Below, piece after piece: positions 48,369-58,242 of a DNA stretch of 64,000 nt. The position numbers were made by a program, and so were the translations under genes. The DNA comes from Arthrobacter sp. YN (GTDB lineage: Bacteria; Actinomycetota; Actinomycetes; Actinomycetales; Micrococcaceae): the NCBI RefSeq assembly GCF_002224285.1, contig NZ_CP022436.1, forward strand, positions 1,488,001 through 1,552,000, written 5' to 3'. Under the pieces are notes generated by a model, which did no database searches, was not told where the DNA came from, and saw only the letters and a list, made by a program, of their open reading frames with translations. Each line of letters starts with the position of its first letter. The stretch's first letter is position 1.

Positions 48369-49868
48369 GTGAGCCCCGAATCCACCGGTCCCGCAGCGGT
48401 CATAGTTTTGGCCGCAGGCGCTGGAACGCGCATGAAGTCCCGGACCCCCAAGATTCTCCACGAAATTGGCGGACGCTCCATGGTGGGCCACGCTCTCCTG
48501 GCAGCCCGTTCCATCACTCCGCTGAAGCTGGCGCTTGTTGTCCGGCACGAGCGCGACCGCGTGGCCGAGCATGTCACCGGGCTGGATCCCGAAGCACTGA
48601 TAGTTGACCAGGACGATGTCCCCGGTACGGGTCGCGCAGTGGAGGTGGCCCTCAAGGCCCTCGACGCCGAAGCCGAACTTACCGGCACCGTAGTCGTGAC
48701 GTACGGCGATGTTCCGCTCCTGACGGGCGAACTGCTCGGGGAACTCGTGACCACCCATGAGGCCGAGGGCAACGCTGTCACGGTACTCACCGCGGTCCTG
48801 GACGACGCCACTGGCTATGGCCGCATCCTCCGCGCCGAGGACGGAACTGTCACCGGCATCCGTGAACACAAAGATGCCAGCGAGTCCGAGCGCAGCATCC
48901 GCGAGGTCAACTCCGGTATCTACGCCTTCGATGCCGCCGTGCTGCGTACCGCCCTGGCGAAGGTGACAACGGACAACGCGCAAGGCGAGATGTACCTGAC
49001 TGACGTCCTGGGGTTGGCGCGCGACGCCGGCGGCCGGGTTGCCGCCGTCGTGACCGAAGACCGCTGGCAGGTTGAAGGCGCCAACGACCGCATCCAGCTC
49101 TCGGCGCTTGGCGCCGAGCACAACCGCCGCATCATCGAATCCTGGATGCGATCCGGCGTGACCGTGGTTGACCCGGCCACCACCTGGATCGATTCGACGG
49201 TGACCCTCGACGAAGACGTCCGTCTGCTGCCCAACACCCAACTGCACGGTTCCACCACAGTGGCGCGCGACGCCGTCGTGGGTCCTGACACCACCTTGAC
49301 CGATGTCAACGTGGGCGAGGGCGCTAAGGTGATCCGCACTCATGGCTCCGGTTCCACCATTGGTGCCAAGGCGAGCGTTGGACCGTTCACGTACCTCCGC
49401 CCGGGCACGGTGCTGGGCGAGACCGGCAAGATCGGCGCGTTCTACGAAACCAAGAACGTGACCATCGGCCGCGGTTCGAAGCTGTCCCACCTGGGCTACG
49501 CCGGCGACGCGGAAATCGGTGAGGACACCAACATCGGCTGCGGCAACATCACGGCCAATTATGACGGCGAGAAGAAGCACCGCACGGTGATCGGCTCCGG
49601 CGTCCGTACCGGTTCCAACACGGTCTTCGTGGCTCCCGTAACAGTAGGCGACGGTGCCTACAGCGGCGCCGGGGCCGTCATCCGCAAGGATGTTCCCGCA
49701 GGCGCCCTCGCCCTCAGCCTGGCCGCGCAGCGGAACGCCGAAGGTTGGGTCATTGCCAACCGTCCGGGTACCGCGTCCGCCACTCTGGCTGAAGCCGCCC
49801 AGGAACCGGCGTCCGCCTCCATATCCTCACAATCCCCGGCAACCATAGAAGAAGGCAAACAGGCATGA
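48369..49868 (+). CDS. glmU: Bifunctional GlcNAc-1-phosphate uridyltransferase / glucosamine-1-phosphate acetyltransferase
   Basis: Makes UDP-GlcNAc for peptidoglycan and wall polymers. 499 codons from the GTG at 48369, which has AAGGAGA 8 bases ahead. The N-terminal pyrophosphorylase domain has LAAGAGTRMKSRTPK and TYGDVPLL. The C-terminal left-handed beta-helix (about 260-460) has the hexapeptide pattern and the acetyl-CoA-site stretch NYDGEKKHRTVIG. A ~40-residue Ala/Ser tail ends the protein. Its stop overlaps the prs start by 4 bases. Confidence 0.96.
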   Translation: MSPESTGPAAVIVLAAGAGTRMKSRTPKILHEIGGRSMVGHALLAARSITPLKLALVVRHERDRVAEHVTGLDPEALIVDQDDVPGTGRAVEVALKALDAEAELTGTVVVTYGDVPLLTGELLGELVTTHEAEGNAVTVLTAVLDDATGYGRILRAEDGTVTGIREHKDASESERSIREVNSGIYAFDAAVLRTALAKVTTDNAQGEMYLTDVLGLARDAGGRVAAVVTEDRWQVEGANDRIQLSALGAEHNRRIIESWMRSGVTVVDPATTWIDSTVTLDEDVRLLPNTQLHGSTTVARDAVVGPDTTLTDVNVGEGAKVIRTHGSGSTIGAKASVGPFTYLRPGTVLGETGKIGAFYETKNVTIGRGSKLSHLGYAGDAEIGEDTNIGCGNITANYDGEKKHRTVIGSGVRTGSNTVFVAPVTVGDGAYSGAGAVIRKDVPAGALALSLAAQRNAEGWVIANRPGTASATLAEAAQEPASASISSQSPATIEEGKQA

Positions 49869-50845
49869 GCGAAATTACCGCACACGGAGAGAAGAAATTA
49901 ATTCTCGCCGCCGGAAGGGCACATCCGGAGCTGGCGCAGGAAATCGCGAAGGAGCTGGAGACCGAGCTCCTGCCCATCGACGCCTACGACTTCGCCAATG
50001 GGGAAATCTACGTCCGTTCGGCCGAGAGCGTGCGAGGCACCGATGCCTTCGTCATCCAGGCCCACCCGGCGCCGCTGAACAACTGGCTGATGGAGCAGTT
50101 GATCATGATCGACTCCCTCAAGCGCGCCTCTGCCAAGAGGATCACGGTTGTTTCGCCGTTCTACCCTTACTCCCGCCAGGACAAGAAGGGCCGCGGCCGC
50201 GAGCCCATCTCTGCCCGCCTGGTTGCCGATCTGTACAAGACCGCCGGTGCGGACCGCATCATGTCCGTGGACCTGCACACCTCGCAGATCCAGGGCTTCT
50301 TCGACGGCCCCGTTGACCACCTCATGGCCATCCCGCTGTTGGCTGACTACATCCGCACCAAGGTTGAGGCTGACAACATCACCGTTGTTTCCCCCGACAC
50401 CGGCCGCGTCCGCGTTGCCGAGCAGTGGGCCGAGCGACTGGGCGGCGCCCCGCTGGCGTTCGTGCACAAGAGCCGCGACCTCACGGTTCCCAACCAGGCT
50501 GTCTCCAAGACCGTGGTTGGCCAGGTTGAGGGCCGCACCTGCGTCCTGATCGATGACATGATCGACACCGGCGGAACCATCTCCGGTGCTGTCCAGGTCC
50601 TGAAGAACGCCGGTGCCAAGGACGTCATCATCGCCTGCACCCACGCGGTCTTCTCCGACCCGGCCGCGCAGCGCCTGGCCGATTCCGGCGCCCGCGAAGT
50701 CGTGGTCACCAACACGCTGCCCATCCCGGCCGAGAAGCGCTTCCCGTCGTTGACGGTGTTGTCGATCGCACCGCTGATTGCACGCGCCATCCGTGAAGTG
50801 TTCGACGACGGTTCGGTCACCAGCCTTTTCGACGGCAAGGCATAA
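49865..50845 (+). CDS. prs: Ribose-phosphate pyrophosphokinase
   Basis: Makes PRPP from ribose-5-phosphate and ATP for purines, pyrimidines, NAD, His and Trp, and in actinobacteria also for decaprenyl-phosphate-arabinose precursors. 326 residues. RQDKKGRGREPISARLVADL, the metal site SVDLHTSQIQGFFD and the PRPP loop IDDMIDTGGTI are intact. ATG overlapping glmU. A terminator follows. Confidence 0.97.
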   Translation: MSEITAHGEKKLILAAGRAHPELAQEIAKELETELLPIDAYDFANGEIYVRSAESVRGTDAFVIQAHPAPLNNWLMEQLIMIDSLKRASAKRITVVSPFYPYSRQDKKGRGREPISARLVADLYKTAGADRIMSVDLHTSQIQGFFDGPVDHLMAIPLLADYIRTKVEADNITVVSPDTGRVRVAEQWAERLGGAPLAFVHKSRDLTVPNQAVSKTVVGQVEGRTCVLIDDMIDTGGTISGAVQVLKNAGAKDVIIACTHAVFSDPAAQRLADSGAREVVVTNTLPIPAEKRFPSLTVLSIAPLIARAIREVFDDGSVTSLFDGKA

Positions 50846-50860
50846 GAATCTCTGTACCAG

Positions 50861-50904
50861 AACGGGCCATCCGCAGCCTTCGGGCTTGCGGGTGGCCCGT
50901 TTTG
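50861..50904 (+). terminator. Terminator after prs
   Basis: AACGGGCCA ... TGGCCCGTTTT hairpin with an inner CCGCA/TGCGG stem and a TTCG-containing loop, 15 bp past the prs stop, ending in a T run. Confidence 0.85.
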
Positions 50905-50937
50905 TTGCCCGTTTTCATGTTGGACGCGTTCCGCTGC

Positions 50938-51161
50938 TAAACTCTTGGGGATACCTTGGCGAGGGAGAGCACATCCGGTCCACATTGCGTGGACCAGGGT
51001 TGCGGGTCTCCGTTATCGACTGGGTCTGCATCTCCTTCAACACAGGCGGAACGGCTGCTCAGCGGCCGATCTCGGCCGGGCGTAGAAGGTCTCCAGACCT
51101 CCGCCCTTGCTGATAGACAAGCCCGGATTCTTCCGGGCGCCACAGTAATCAAGGAGTACAC
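50938..51161 (+). promoter_or_regulatory. Promoter and hairpin-rich leader of rplY
   Basis: The 316-bp gap has no gene. After the prs terminator a -10-like TAAACT lies at 50938-50943 (no convincing -35). The ~215-nt leader carries four perfect hairpins: GGTCCAC/GTGGACC (50977-50995), GGCCGA/TCGGCC (51064-51077), GGGCG..AGGTCT/AGACCT..CGCCC (51078-51106) and GCCCGGA/TCCGGGC (51121-51138). The AAGGAG ribosome site follows at 51151. This looks like a cis-regulatory RNA, perhaps autoregulatory for L25; no known class was recognised. Confidence 0.45.
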
Positions 51162-51731
51162 ATGTCTGAGCAGAAGCTCACCGCAGAACTGCGCACCGAA
51201 TTCGGCAAGGGTTTTGCCCGCCGTGCACGCATGGCCGGCCAGATCCCGGCTGTCATCTACGGCCACGGCGCAGAGCCCATCCACATCAACCTGCCGGGCC
51301 GCGCCACCACGCTGGCAGTGCGCGTTTCCAACGCCCTCCTGGCGATCGACGTCGACGGCGAGCAGCACCTGACGCTCGTCAAGGACATCCAGCGCGATCC
51401 CGTAAAGCAGATCATCGAGCACGTTGACCTGCAGACCGTGAAGGCCGGCGAGAAGGTTACCGTCGACATCGCGATCCACGTTTCCGGTGAAGTTGCTCCG
51501 GGTGCTGTTGCCAGCCTCGAAGCCACCACGGTTTCCCTCGAGGCTGAGGCAACCCACGTTCCCACCGCCGTCGAGGTCAGCATCGAAGGCCTCAAGGCCG
51601 GCGAGAGCATCCACGCTTCCGACCTCGTCCTGCCGAAGGGTTCCACCCTCCTCACCGAAGGCGACACCCTGGTGGTCCGCATCGCTGAGACCGCTTCCGA
51701 GGCTGAAGAAGAAGCACCGGCCGCCGAGTAG
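51162..51731 (+). CDS. rplY: 50S ribosomal protein L25 / general stress protein Ctc
   Basis: 5S-rRNA-binding large-subunit protein in the longer, two-domain CTC form (189 residues). The N-terminal L25 beta-barrel begins KLTAELRTEFGKGFARRARMAG, with the PAVIYGHG stretch; the C-terminal domain (about 100-175) ends in an acidic tail. ATG with AAGGAG upstream. The linkage glmU-prs-rplY-pth is conserved. Confidence 0.96.
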   Translation: MSEQKLTAELRTEFGKGFARRARMAGQIPAVIYGHGAEPIHINLPGRATTLAVRVSNALLAIDVDGEQHLTLVKDIQRDPVKQIIEHVDLQTVKAGEKVTVDIAIHVSGEVAPGAVASLEATTVSLEAEATHVPTAVEVSIEGLKAGESIHASDLVLPKGSTLLTEGDTLVVRIAETASEAEEEAPAAE

Positions 51732-51760
51732 TCTTGTGACTGCTTGAGGCGCAAGCCGTT

Positions 51761-51796
51761 GAGTGGCCGGGTACCTTCGGGTCCCGGCCACTTTCC
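51761..51796 (+). terminator. Terminator after rplY
   Basis: AGTGGCCGGG / CCCGGCCACT perfect 10-bp stem with an 11-nt loop, followed by TTCC and a T-rich stretch, 30 bp past the rplY stop. Confidence 0.8.
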
Positions 51797-51879
51797 TTTG
51801 TCCTTGCCCTTTTCAAGAACAGTCCCGCCGGTACATCACGTTCCAGCTGATACAACGAAACGTTCCCTAGGATGAGACC

Positions 51880-52464
51880 ATGAGTGACACTTGGCTGATT
51901 GTCGGCCTCGGCAACCCCGGCAGTGAGTACAGCAACAACCGGCACAACGTGGGCCAGATGGTGCTGGATGAACTTGCTTCCCGCATGGGCGGAAAGTTCA
52001 AGGTCCATAAGGCCCGCGCCCAGGTAGTGGAGGGCCGGCTGGGCATCGGTGGCCCCCGTGTAGTGCTGGCCAAGCCCATGACGTACATGAACACGTCAGG
52101 GGGGCCGGTCGCGGGCTTGTGCAACTTTTTCGACATCGCCCCGGACCATGTCATAGCGGTCCACGACGAAATCGACATTCCTTTTAACACAGTCAAGCTA
52201 AAACTGGGCGGAGGCGAGGGCGGGCATAACGGCCTGCGGGACATCTCCAAAGCTCTCGCCACCAAGGACTATTTGCGCGTCCGTGTAGGAGTGGGGCGGC
52301 CTCCGGGCCGGATGGAGACCGCCGATTACGTCCTTCGTGATTTCGCCACCGCTGAAAAGAAGGAACTGCCGTTCCTGCTGGACGAGGCCGCCGACGCCGT
52401 GCAGTTGCTGATGGACCAGGGCCTGTTGTCTGCCCAGCAGAAACACCATCCAGCCAAAGCTTGA
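51880..52464 (+). CDS. pth: Peptidyl-tRNA hydrolase
   Basis: Recycles peptidyl-tRNAs dropped from ribosomes. 194 residues. GLGNPGSEYSNNRHNVGQM contains the catalytic His22; KPMTYMNTSG and the HDEIDIPFNTVKLKLGGGEGGHNGLRDI stretch are also intact. ATG start. Last gene of the conserved glmU-prs-rplY-pth order; followed by the large ATPase/LuxR genes. Confidence 0.96.
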   Translation: MSDTWLIVGLGNPGSEYSNNRHNVGQMVLDELASRMGGKFKVHKARAQVVEGRLGIGGPRVVLAKPMTYMNTSGGPVAGLCNFFDIAPDHVIAVHDEIDIPFNTVKLKLGGGEGGHNGLRDISKALATKDYLRVRVGVGRPPGRMETADYVLRDFATAEKKELPFLLDEAADAVQLLMDQGLLSAQQKHHPAKA

Positions 52465-52605
52465 GCGAATCTTGAGGTAAGCCTGAGGAAAGCCTGACGG
52501 TCCCAAGGACCCTAAGGCCTACAAACTGTCGGCGCCCGGCGGTAGTGTGCATGGTACGCAGGTAAGCGGTGGGGGACTGTCGCGGATGTGTAGCGAAGGA
52601 TGCGA

Positions 52606-55338
52606 ATGTCGGCGGAGTTGCTAAACAAGGGCGGGGGAGGCGCAGCAAGGGCTGCGGCTCCCGATCTTGTGGGCGGACCAACGGACAGGCAAACGTGGTC
52701 ACTGCTGGCCCGCAGCCACGATCTGTCGAAGGCGGGAAAATTCCTCGAATCACCCGATTCGTATGGGGTGGTCCTCACCGGCCAACGGGGAATCGGCAAA
52801 TCCGGCCTCGCCCGCGCCGTGGTCTCCTCGCTGGGCCCCAAGGTCCACAGCCTTCAACTCAGGAACACCGTTGCCAACGGCCAAACACCGTACGGATGCC
52901 TGGGTTTCCTGCTGGCCCGCCTGCCATCCGAAGCCGTCAGTTCACCCACCGGCATCCTGCATGCAGTGACGAGCCTGATCAGGCAGGAAGCGGCGGGCCG
53001 GGACACCGTTCTCATTGTGGACAACGCCGGCGGCATGGACCCCATGAGCACAGGCGTACTGCTGAACCTCATGGCCACCGGCACCGCCAAGGTAGTTGCC
53101 ACAGTGCAGCGTGCCAGCGACCTCCCTGCTGATTTCCACCGGCTGGTCCTCGAAGGGGAGCTGGGCGAGGTCCATCTCAACACCCTGAGCGAAGAACAGA
53201 CCAAGCAGGTGCTGGGATCGGTCCTTGGACACTACGTATCAACAACGCTGGTTGGCTCACTGCACTCGGCAGTGGGCGGAAACCCGATGCTGCTCCATGC
53301 CCTCCTGGAAGAGCAGCGGCAAACCGGCAACTTGGTACTCAATGACTCCGTCTGGACGCTGCGTGACCGGATCAAACTGGAGGGCGCAACGGTCGTGGAG
53401 GACTTCGTCCGCTCCAAACTGGCGCGCGAAACGCAGGCCAGCAGGACCGTCGTCGAAATCCTCGCCTGTGCGCAGCGCGCAACCCTGGTGGACCTGGCAG
53501 CCATCTTTGGCACCGAAGTTCTGGTGGAGATGGAAGACTCAGGGCTGCTCACCGTTGAACGGGGCGATGACCACTGGGTATCCCTCAGGGATCCCTATGT
53601 GGGCGAGGTGGTCCACAGCTGGCTGAGCACCCGCCGCAGACGCGAACTGCGGCTGATGCTTCATGGCCCCAAAGAGCCTGAACTGCAGGGCCTCGCCGCG
53701 CAGGATCTCCTGAGCTATGCCGCATGGATGCATTCTTGCGAGGACGAGCCCATGCCCTCGCCGGCCCACGCATTGGCAGCCGGACGCGCAGCACTGGACA
53801 ATTACGATCCCAACTTTGCCATCCAGTGCACGGTGTCCCTGGATCCCAAAGACGAAGAGTGGGTCCCCGGACAGCGGCTGAAAGCTGCGGCGTACCTCAT
53901 GCTGGACCTGCCGTTGCACGCCGCCCAGGCTCTGGATGAGGTGTCCGATTCCCACCTTGCCGCGCTGGACCCGGTGGAGTTCGCGGAAATAACCGCCGCG
54001 AAATGCCAGGCAATGACGTGGATTGATGGTCGGGCGGGCATGGTGCCGGGGGTCATTTCCGACGGACTTGAGACTCTCGGGGCCATGGCGGGCAAGTACC
54101 CGGCTGAGACCGTGGCCAAGGCCTATAACCGCCTCCACCTGTGCAGTTACGAGTACAACACCTACATGGGCGAGTACGCCTCCATCATCGATCATTTGGA
54201 AGAGGAACTGGCCAAGGATCCCGACGTGGACAGGGAGCACTGGTTGAGGTCGGCATTCTTCCTGGTTGAGGCCCGCTGCATTCTTGGCCGCGAGCTTGAG
54301 GCGCAGGAACTTGCGCGGACCGTTTCACGGCATTTGGGCGATACTGACCGGCCTGCCCAGCTTGAAGAGGCCTTCGCCAAGCACGCTTTCCTGGTCCTGT
54401 TGCTGTCCGGGCAGTGGCGGCAATGCATCGAACTCATGCGTCGCTCACCGTCCCGGTCGTCACGGCTTCAGTACCGCGGTGCCTTGACTGAACTGGGTAT
54501 CGGCCTCGCCTACGCCTACGCCGGTAAACCTGCCAGTGCCATTGAACCCCTCAGGTCCGCTGTTGCCCAGCTGGAACTCCGCCCGGCCATGAACATGATC
54601 AAGGTAGCCTACGCTGCCACCGCTTTTGCTTATGCCCAGGTGGGCAATTCCGTGGAAGCGGGCCGTTACCTGGACCTGTACAGGACATGCCGCGGAGAGG
54701 GAACCTTTTTCTCCGAATCCGTGGCCGATTTCTGCGCTGGGATGGCGGGGCGATGGATGGGGGATCCGGACGTCAAGCAGCGGCTCCTGGCCCGGGTCCG
54801 CGACGACGTCGAGAAACAGCGGGTGACCACTGCCGGCATCTGCCTCTTTGGCGCCACGGTTGAAGGCACGGACGAAGAGTACCGGCTGCTCGAAGATATT
54901 GCCGGGCGCCGCCAGGGGCCACTGGCCCGGATTTCCGGCAACCTGGCCCGTGGTGCACTGGACAGGAGTTCCCGGTCCCTGCTGGAGGCAGCTGACGCCG
55001 CAGCAGCGCTGGACCTGCTGGTGGTTGAGGCCAGGTGCGTGGCCATGGCACTGGACTTTGCCCGGGACGCGGGTGAGACAACCGCTGCCCGCACGGCGCA
55101 GCTGAGGCTGGAACGGCTGGAGCATTCGGTGTCCGCGTTGCCGATTCAACCGCGCAGCGACGCGCCGGTATTGACGGAGCGGGAACGCCAAATTGCTAAA
55201 CTCGCCGGGAAGGGTGTCAGCAACCGTGAAATCGCGATGGATATTGGGGTGTCTGTGCGAACTGTCGAAGGCCATTTGTACCAGGTGTTCACAAAGTTGG
55301 GTGTTTCGTCTCGAGGCGAGCTCAATGGGCTCCTATGA
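52606..55338 (+). CDS. Large ATPase-LuxR (LAL-type) transcriptional regulator, first of three
   Basis: 910 codons from the ATG at 52606; GAAGG lies 6 bases ahead of it but abuts the ATG at 52600. The N-terminal P-loop NTPase has Walker A GQRGIGKS (59-66) and Walker B TVLIVDNAGG near 135. A long helical middle (about 300-840), probably tetratricopeptide-like, follows. The C-terminal LuxR-type HTH starts at LTERERQIAKLAGKGVSN and continues EIAMDIGVSVRTVEGHLYQ. Domain order is that of MalT/LAL regulators, which bind DNA when a signal and ATP are sensed. Targets and signal are unknown. The next gene begins 32 bp later. Confidence 0.87.
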   Translation: MSAELLNKGGGGAARAAAPDLVGGPTDRQTWSLLARSHDLSKAGKFLESPDSYGVVLTGQRGIGKSGLARAVVSSLGPKVHSLQLRNTVANGQTPYGCLGFLLARLPSEAVSSPTGILHAVTSLIRQEAAGRDTVLIVDNAGGMDPMSTGVLLNLMATGTAKVVATVQRASDLPADFHRLVLEGELGEVHLNTLSEEQTKQVLGSVLGHYVSTTLVGSLHSAVGGNPMLLHALLEEQRQTGNLVLNDSVWTLRDRIKLEGATVVEDFVRSKLARETQASRTVVEILACAQRATLVDLAAIFGTEVLVEMEDSGLLTVERGDDHWVSLRDPYVGEVVHSWLSTRRRRELRLMLHGPKEPELQGLAAQDLLSYAAWMHSCEDEPMPSPAHALAAGRAALDNYDPNFAIQCTVSLDPKDEEWVPGQRLKAAAYLMLDLPLHAAQALDEVSDSHLAALDPVEFAEITAAKCQAMTWIDGRAGMVPGVISDGLETLGAMAGKYPAETVAKAYNRLHLCSYEYNTYMGEYASIIDHLEEELAKDPDVDREHWLRSAFFLVEARCILGRELEAQELARTVSRHLGDTDRPAQLEEAFAKHAFLVLLLSGQWRQCIELMRRSPSRSSRLQYRGALTELGIGLAYAYAGKPASAIEPLRSAVAQLELRPAMNMIKVAYAATAFAYAQVGNSVEAGRYLDLYRTCRGEGTFFSESVADFCAGMAGRWMGDPDVKQRLLARVRDDVEKQRVTTAGICLFGATVEGTDEEYRLLEDIAGRRQGPLARISGNLARGALDRSSRSLLEAADAAAALDLLVVEARCVAMALDFARDAGETTAARTAQLRLERLEHSVSALPIQPRSDAPVLTERERQIAKLAGKGVSNREIAMDIGVSVRTVEGHLYQVFTKLGVSSRGELNGLL

Positions 55339-55370
55339 GGCGGGCAGCGCCGTAGAAGTGCGGAGCGCCC

Positions 55371-58043
55371 ATGCGGGCTGAGCACCTTGTAGGCCGGGAC
55401 GCCGAGCTGGATCTGGCCATGAAGATCTTGCGCCAGGAAGGCGCGGGGGCTGTGCTCCTGGTAGCGGACCCCGGTATCGGAAAGACGGCCTTGGCCGCCG
55501 AAATTGCGACCCGCCTGGCAGGGGAAATGGTGGTGATGCGGGTCCACGGAAGCCCCGCGTTGTCTGCTGTGCCCTATGGTGTCCTGGCGCCCTATTTGCT
55601 GGACTTGCCCGTGGAACAAGCCACCTCGCCGGTGGCGATCCTGAGGGAGTTCTGGGCACAGTTCGAGAAACGCCGTGGCGGCCAAGGCGCACGGCTCTTG
55701 CTTATTGTGGACGATGCCCACGATCTGGACGAAGGCAGTACCCAGATCCTGGCCGAATTGGTGACGGCCGGGTGGGCCAGGCTTGTGGCCACCGGCAGGC
55801 CCCGCCCGGGTCTGCCCGCCGCGCTGCTTCAGCTATGGTACGACGGTCTTGCCGAGCGGCTGGAGCTTCATCCCCTGGACCATGAGGGTGTCACTGAGCT
55901 CGCGGAGAAGACTCTGGACGGAACCGTCATGGCCAGTGCCGCGGACGTGCTGCACTCCGTGTCCGAGGGCAACCCGTTACTCCTTCGCTGCCTCCTGGAT
56001 GACTCAAGGGCGGACGGAAACCTGGTGCGGCGGAACGGTGTCTGGTTCCTGACACGAGCCCTCTCAGGCAGCGGAGAAGGCCTGGCCGAGGTAGTGCGGA
56101 ACCGTGTACTGCGGACCAGCGAGGCTGAGAGGGAAGCGATGTACGTCATCGCCCTCTCCGAACCTGTCCCGGCCGCCGTGCTGGATACACAAGTTGGCAG
56201 GGAAACCGTGCGGGCGCTGATGGACAGCCGGTTGGTGCTGTCCACCAACGGGCCCGGAAGCCCCCTCAAAATGTGGCACCCCATGTACAGCGAGGCGCTG
56301 CGCCAGATTGTTTCGCCTGCCCGCAGCCTCCAGATCCGCCAGCGCATGGTCCAACACCTGCTCGCGGAGCCGCCCACGGCCGAGGGACTGCTCAGGTTGG
56401 TGAGCTGGGCGCTGGACTGTGGTGCCGACGTCGATGATGAACAGCTGCTGGAGGCAGCCTTCCTGGCTGCGAAACTCCTCCAGAACCCCCTGGCGCTGGC
56501 GGCGGCCGGCAAGGTCCGCTCCGAGGCGTTGCGCCCGCGCGCCCGTGCGGTCATGGCTATGGTCAGCTATAACGACGGCGACTTCCGCAATGCCGTGCGG
56601 CTGTTGGAGGAGGGCCTGGGGTACTTGGACGCCGATCCGTCGGGACCCCTGGGGGCAGGGCTGTTGTGGGCCGCTGCGCGGGCGGCCACGGGTGACCCAT
56701 CGGCGGACATTGTGGCCGATGCCCGGGCCGCGGCGGCATCCCTCGTCAACGGCCTTCCGGAATCAGACCCCATGGTGGGGCTGGTGGGACGGCATGCCAG
56801 GGCGCTGGAATTGGCGGCGCTTGCCCACGATGGCCACTACGCAGAACTCCGTGAAGGCCTGGAGCGGTTTGGCGCAGCGCTCAGCCCAGACCAACCGGAT
56901 TTTGTCATGAACCGGGTGTTCCTCCTGGCCATTCAGTGCGAACTCCTGACAGTAGAGGGCCAGGCTGTGGAGGCGCTCGACGCCGGCCGTGAAGCGTTGG
57001 TGCTGCTGGACGAGCAGGCTGATGACCTCCTGTACTTCAGCGACTTTGTGCTGGCGCGGTACACCCTCGCCGCCCTGGGAGCGGGGGACTGGGGCGCCGC
57101 CGGGACGGCCCTTGAACGTTACTCCGCGAGATCGGCCATGGGACTCATTGTCTTTGGTGGGGACATCCAAACTCTCAAGGGGTTGTCACTGCTGCGTCAA
57201 GGCCGGCTGGAGCAGGCCGCGGAGCTGGTGACTCCTGCCGTCGAGGCACTCCGGGTCAGGGACCCCCAACAGCTGAAGAACCTGGGCAATGCCCTGGCGT
57301 TCTACGCCGCGGCCAGGTCCAGCGACACCGCGCTCGCTGAGCGCCTGGCCGGCGAACGGGCAGGCCAGCAGGCCGGTGCTGCGGCTGGCGGAGCCTACGT
57401 GGAGGCCCTCGCGGAACTTTTTACCCTGGCCGGCCAGGAGCTGGTGGCCAAGGGCTCAGGGCTGGACAAGCTCAGGAAGCTACCGGAGTCTGTGCGGCTG
57501 CATCAGGAGCCTGGTGTCCTGCTGCAAAATCTGGTGCTCCGTGCCGAGCTCGGTGACGCACAGGCCATGGAATCCATCAAGGGGATCACACCATCCATGT
57601 CCGGGGCCTGGGCCGCCGGATGGCTTTCCTTGGCGGAAGCACATCTGGGCGCTGACGGCCAAGGCTTCGTCAACGCCGGCAACCTTCTGGCCGCGGCCGG
57701 CATGCCCGGACCAGCCGCCGTTGCCTTCGACAAAGCCGCATTGTCCTTCGACGCCGAAGGAAAGCGACCTGAAGCCCGGCAAGCAGCGGTGCTGCGCGAT
57801 GTCAGCGAAGCCAGCCTTGGTGATGCCCTGGTTCATGACCCCAGCGCCGAAGCGGACCGCTCGGTGCCGTTGACCCGCCGTGAGCAGGACATCGTGGCGT
57901 TGGCAGTCTCAGGACTGACCGATCGCCAGATCGCAGAGAAGCTTATGGTGTCCGTACGCACCGTCGAGGGCCACCTGTACCGCAGTTACGCCAAGTTGGG
58001 CATCCGCCGTCGCGAAGATCTCGGGGCTGCTGTCCGTCATTGA
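55371..58043 (+). CDS. Large ATPase-LuxR (LAL-type) transcriptional regulator, second of three
   Basis: 890 residues with the same layout as its upstream neighbour: Walker A DPGIGKT (33-39), Walker B LLLIVDDAHDLD (109-120), a helical middle and a C-terminal LuxR HTH (LTRREQDIVALAVSGLTDRQ, then VSVRTVEGHLYRSYAKLGI). The segment SWALDCGADVDDEQLLEAA is echoed in the third protein, indicating shared ancestry. ATG with GGAG ahead. Probably co-transcribed with the first regulator. Ligand and targets are unknown. Confidence 0.87.
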   Translation: MRAEHLVGRDAELDLAMKILRQEGAGAVLLVADPGIGKTALAAEIATRLAGEMVVMRVHGSPALSAVPYGVLAPYLLDLPVEQATSPVAILREFWAQFEKRRGGQGARLLLIVDDAHDLDEGSTQILAELVTAGWARLVATGRPRPGLPAALLQLWYDGLAERLELHPLDHEGVTELAEKTLDGTVMASAADVLHSVSEGNPLLLRCLLDDSRADGNLVRRNGVWFLTRALSGSGEGLAEVVRNRVLRTSEAEREAMYVIALSEPVPAAVLDTQVGRETVRALMDSRLVLSTNGPGSPLKMWHPMYSEALRQIVSPARSLQIRQRMVQHLLAEPPTAEGLLRLVSWALDCGADVDDEQLLEAAFLAAKLLQNPLALAAAGKVRSEALRPRARAVMAMVSYNDGDFRNAVRLLEEGLGYLDADPSGPLGAGLLWAAARAATGDPSADIVADARAAAASLVNGLPESDPMVGLVGRHARALELAALAHDGHYAELREGLERFGAALSPDQPDFVMNRVFLLAIQCELLTVEGQAVEALDAGREALVLLDEQADDLLYFSDFVLARYTLAALGAGDWGAAGTALERYSARSAMGLIVFGGDIQTLKGLSLLRQGRLEQAAELVTPAVEALRVRDPQQLKNLGNALAFYAAARSSDTALAERLAGERAGQQAGAAAGGAYVEALAELFTLAGQELVAKGSGLDKLRKLPESVRLHQEPGVLLQNLVLRAELGDAQAMESIKGITPSMSGAWAAGWLSLAEAHLGADGQGFVNAGNLLAAAGMPGPAAVAFDKAALSFDAEGKRPEARQAAVLRDVSEASLGDALVHDPSAEADRSVPLTRREQDIVALAVSGLTDRQIAEKLMVSVRTVEGHLYRSYAKLGIRRREDLGAAVRH

Positions 58044-58055
58044 CGGCAGTGCTCC

Positions 58056-58242
58056 TTGAGTACTCAATAACCACCCAGCACGCCACTTGCCCCCGCTACG
58101 GCACGGGTTTTGGCCAATCAGTGGAGTAACCCGTGGGAGTGTTGTGCCCAAACCAAGTAGTGCCCCTCTGAGGTACTGAGTACAACAAGGTATAGGCCCG
58201 GAAAAAGCCCCGGACTAATCGAGTACCAACTACTGGTGTACC
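58056..58242. promoter_or_regulatory. Cluster of GAGTAC-type palindromes upstream of the third ATPase
   Basis: TTGAGTACTCAA (perfect 12-bp palindrome, 58056-58067), GTACTGAGTAC (perfect odd palindrome, 58173-58183) and GAGTACCAAC...GGTGTACC (imperfect, 58221-58242) share a GAGTAC core. They sit in the 472-bp gap between the second and third ATPase genes. LuxR-type regulators bind such dyads, so they may be sites for the neighbouring proteins; this is inference. Confidence 0.4.
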
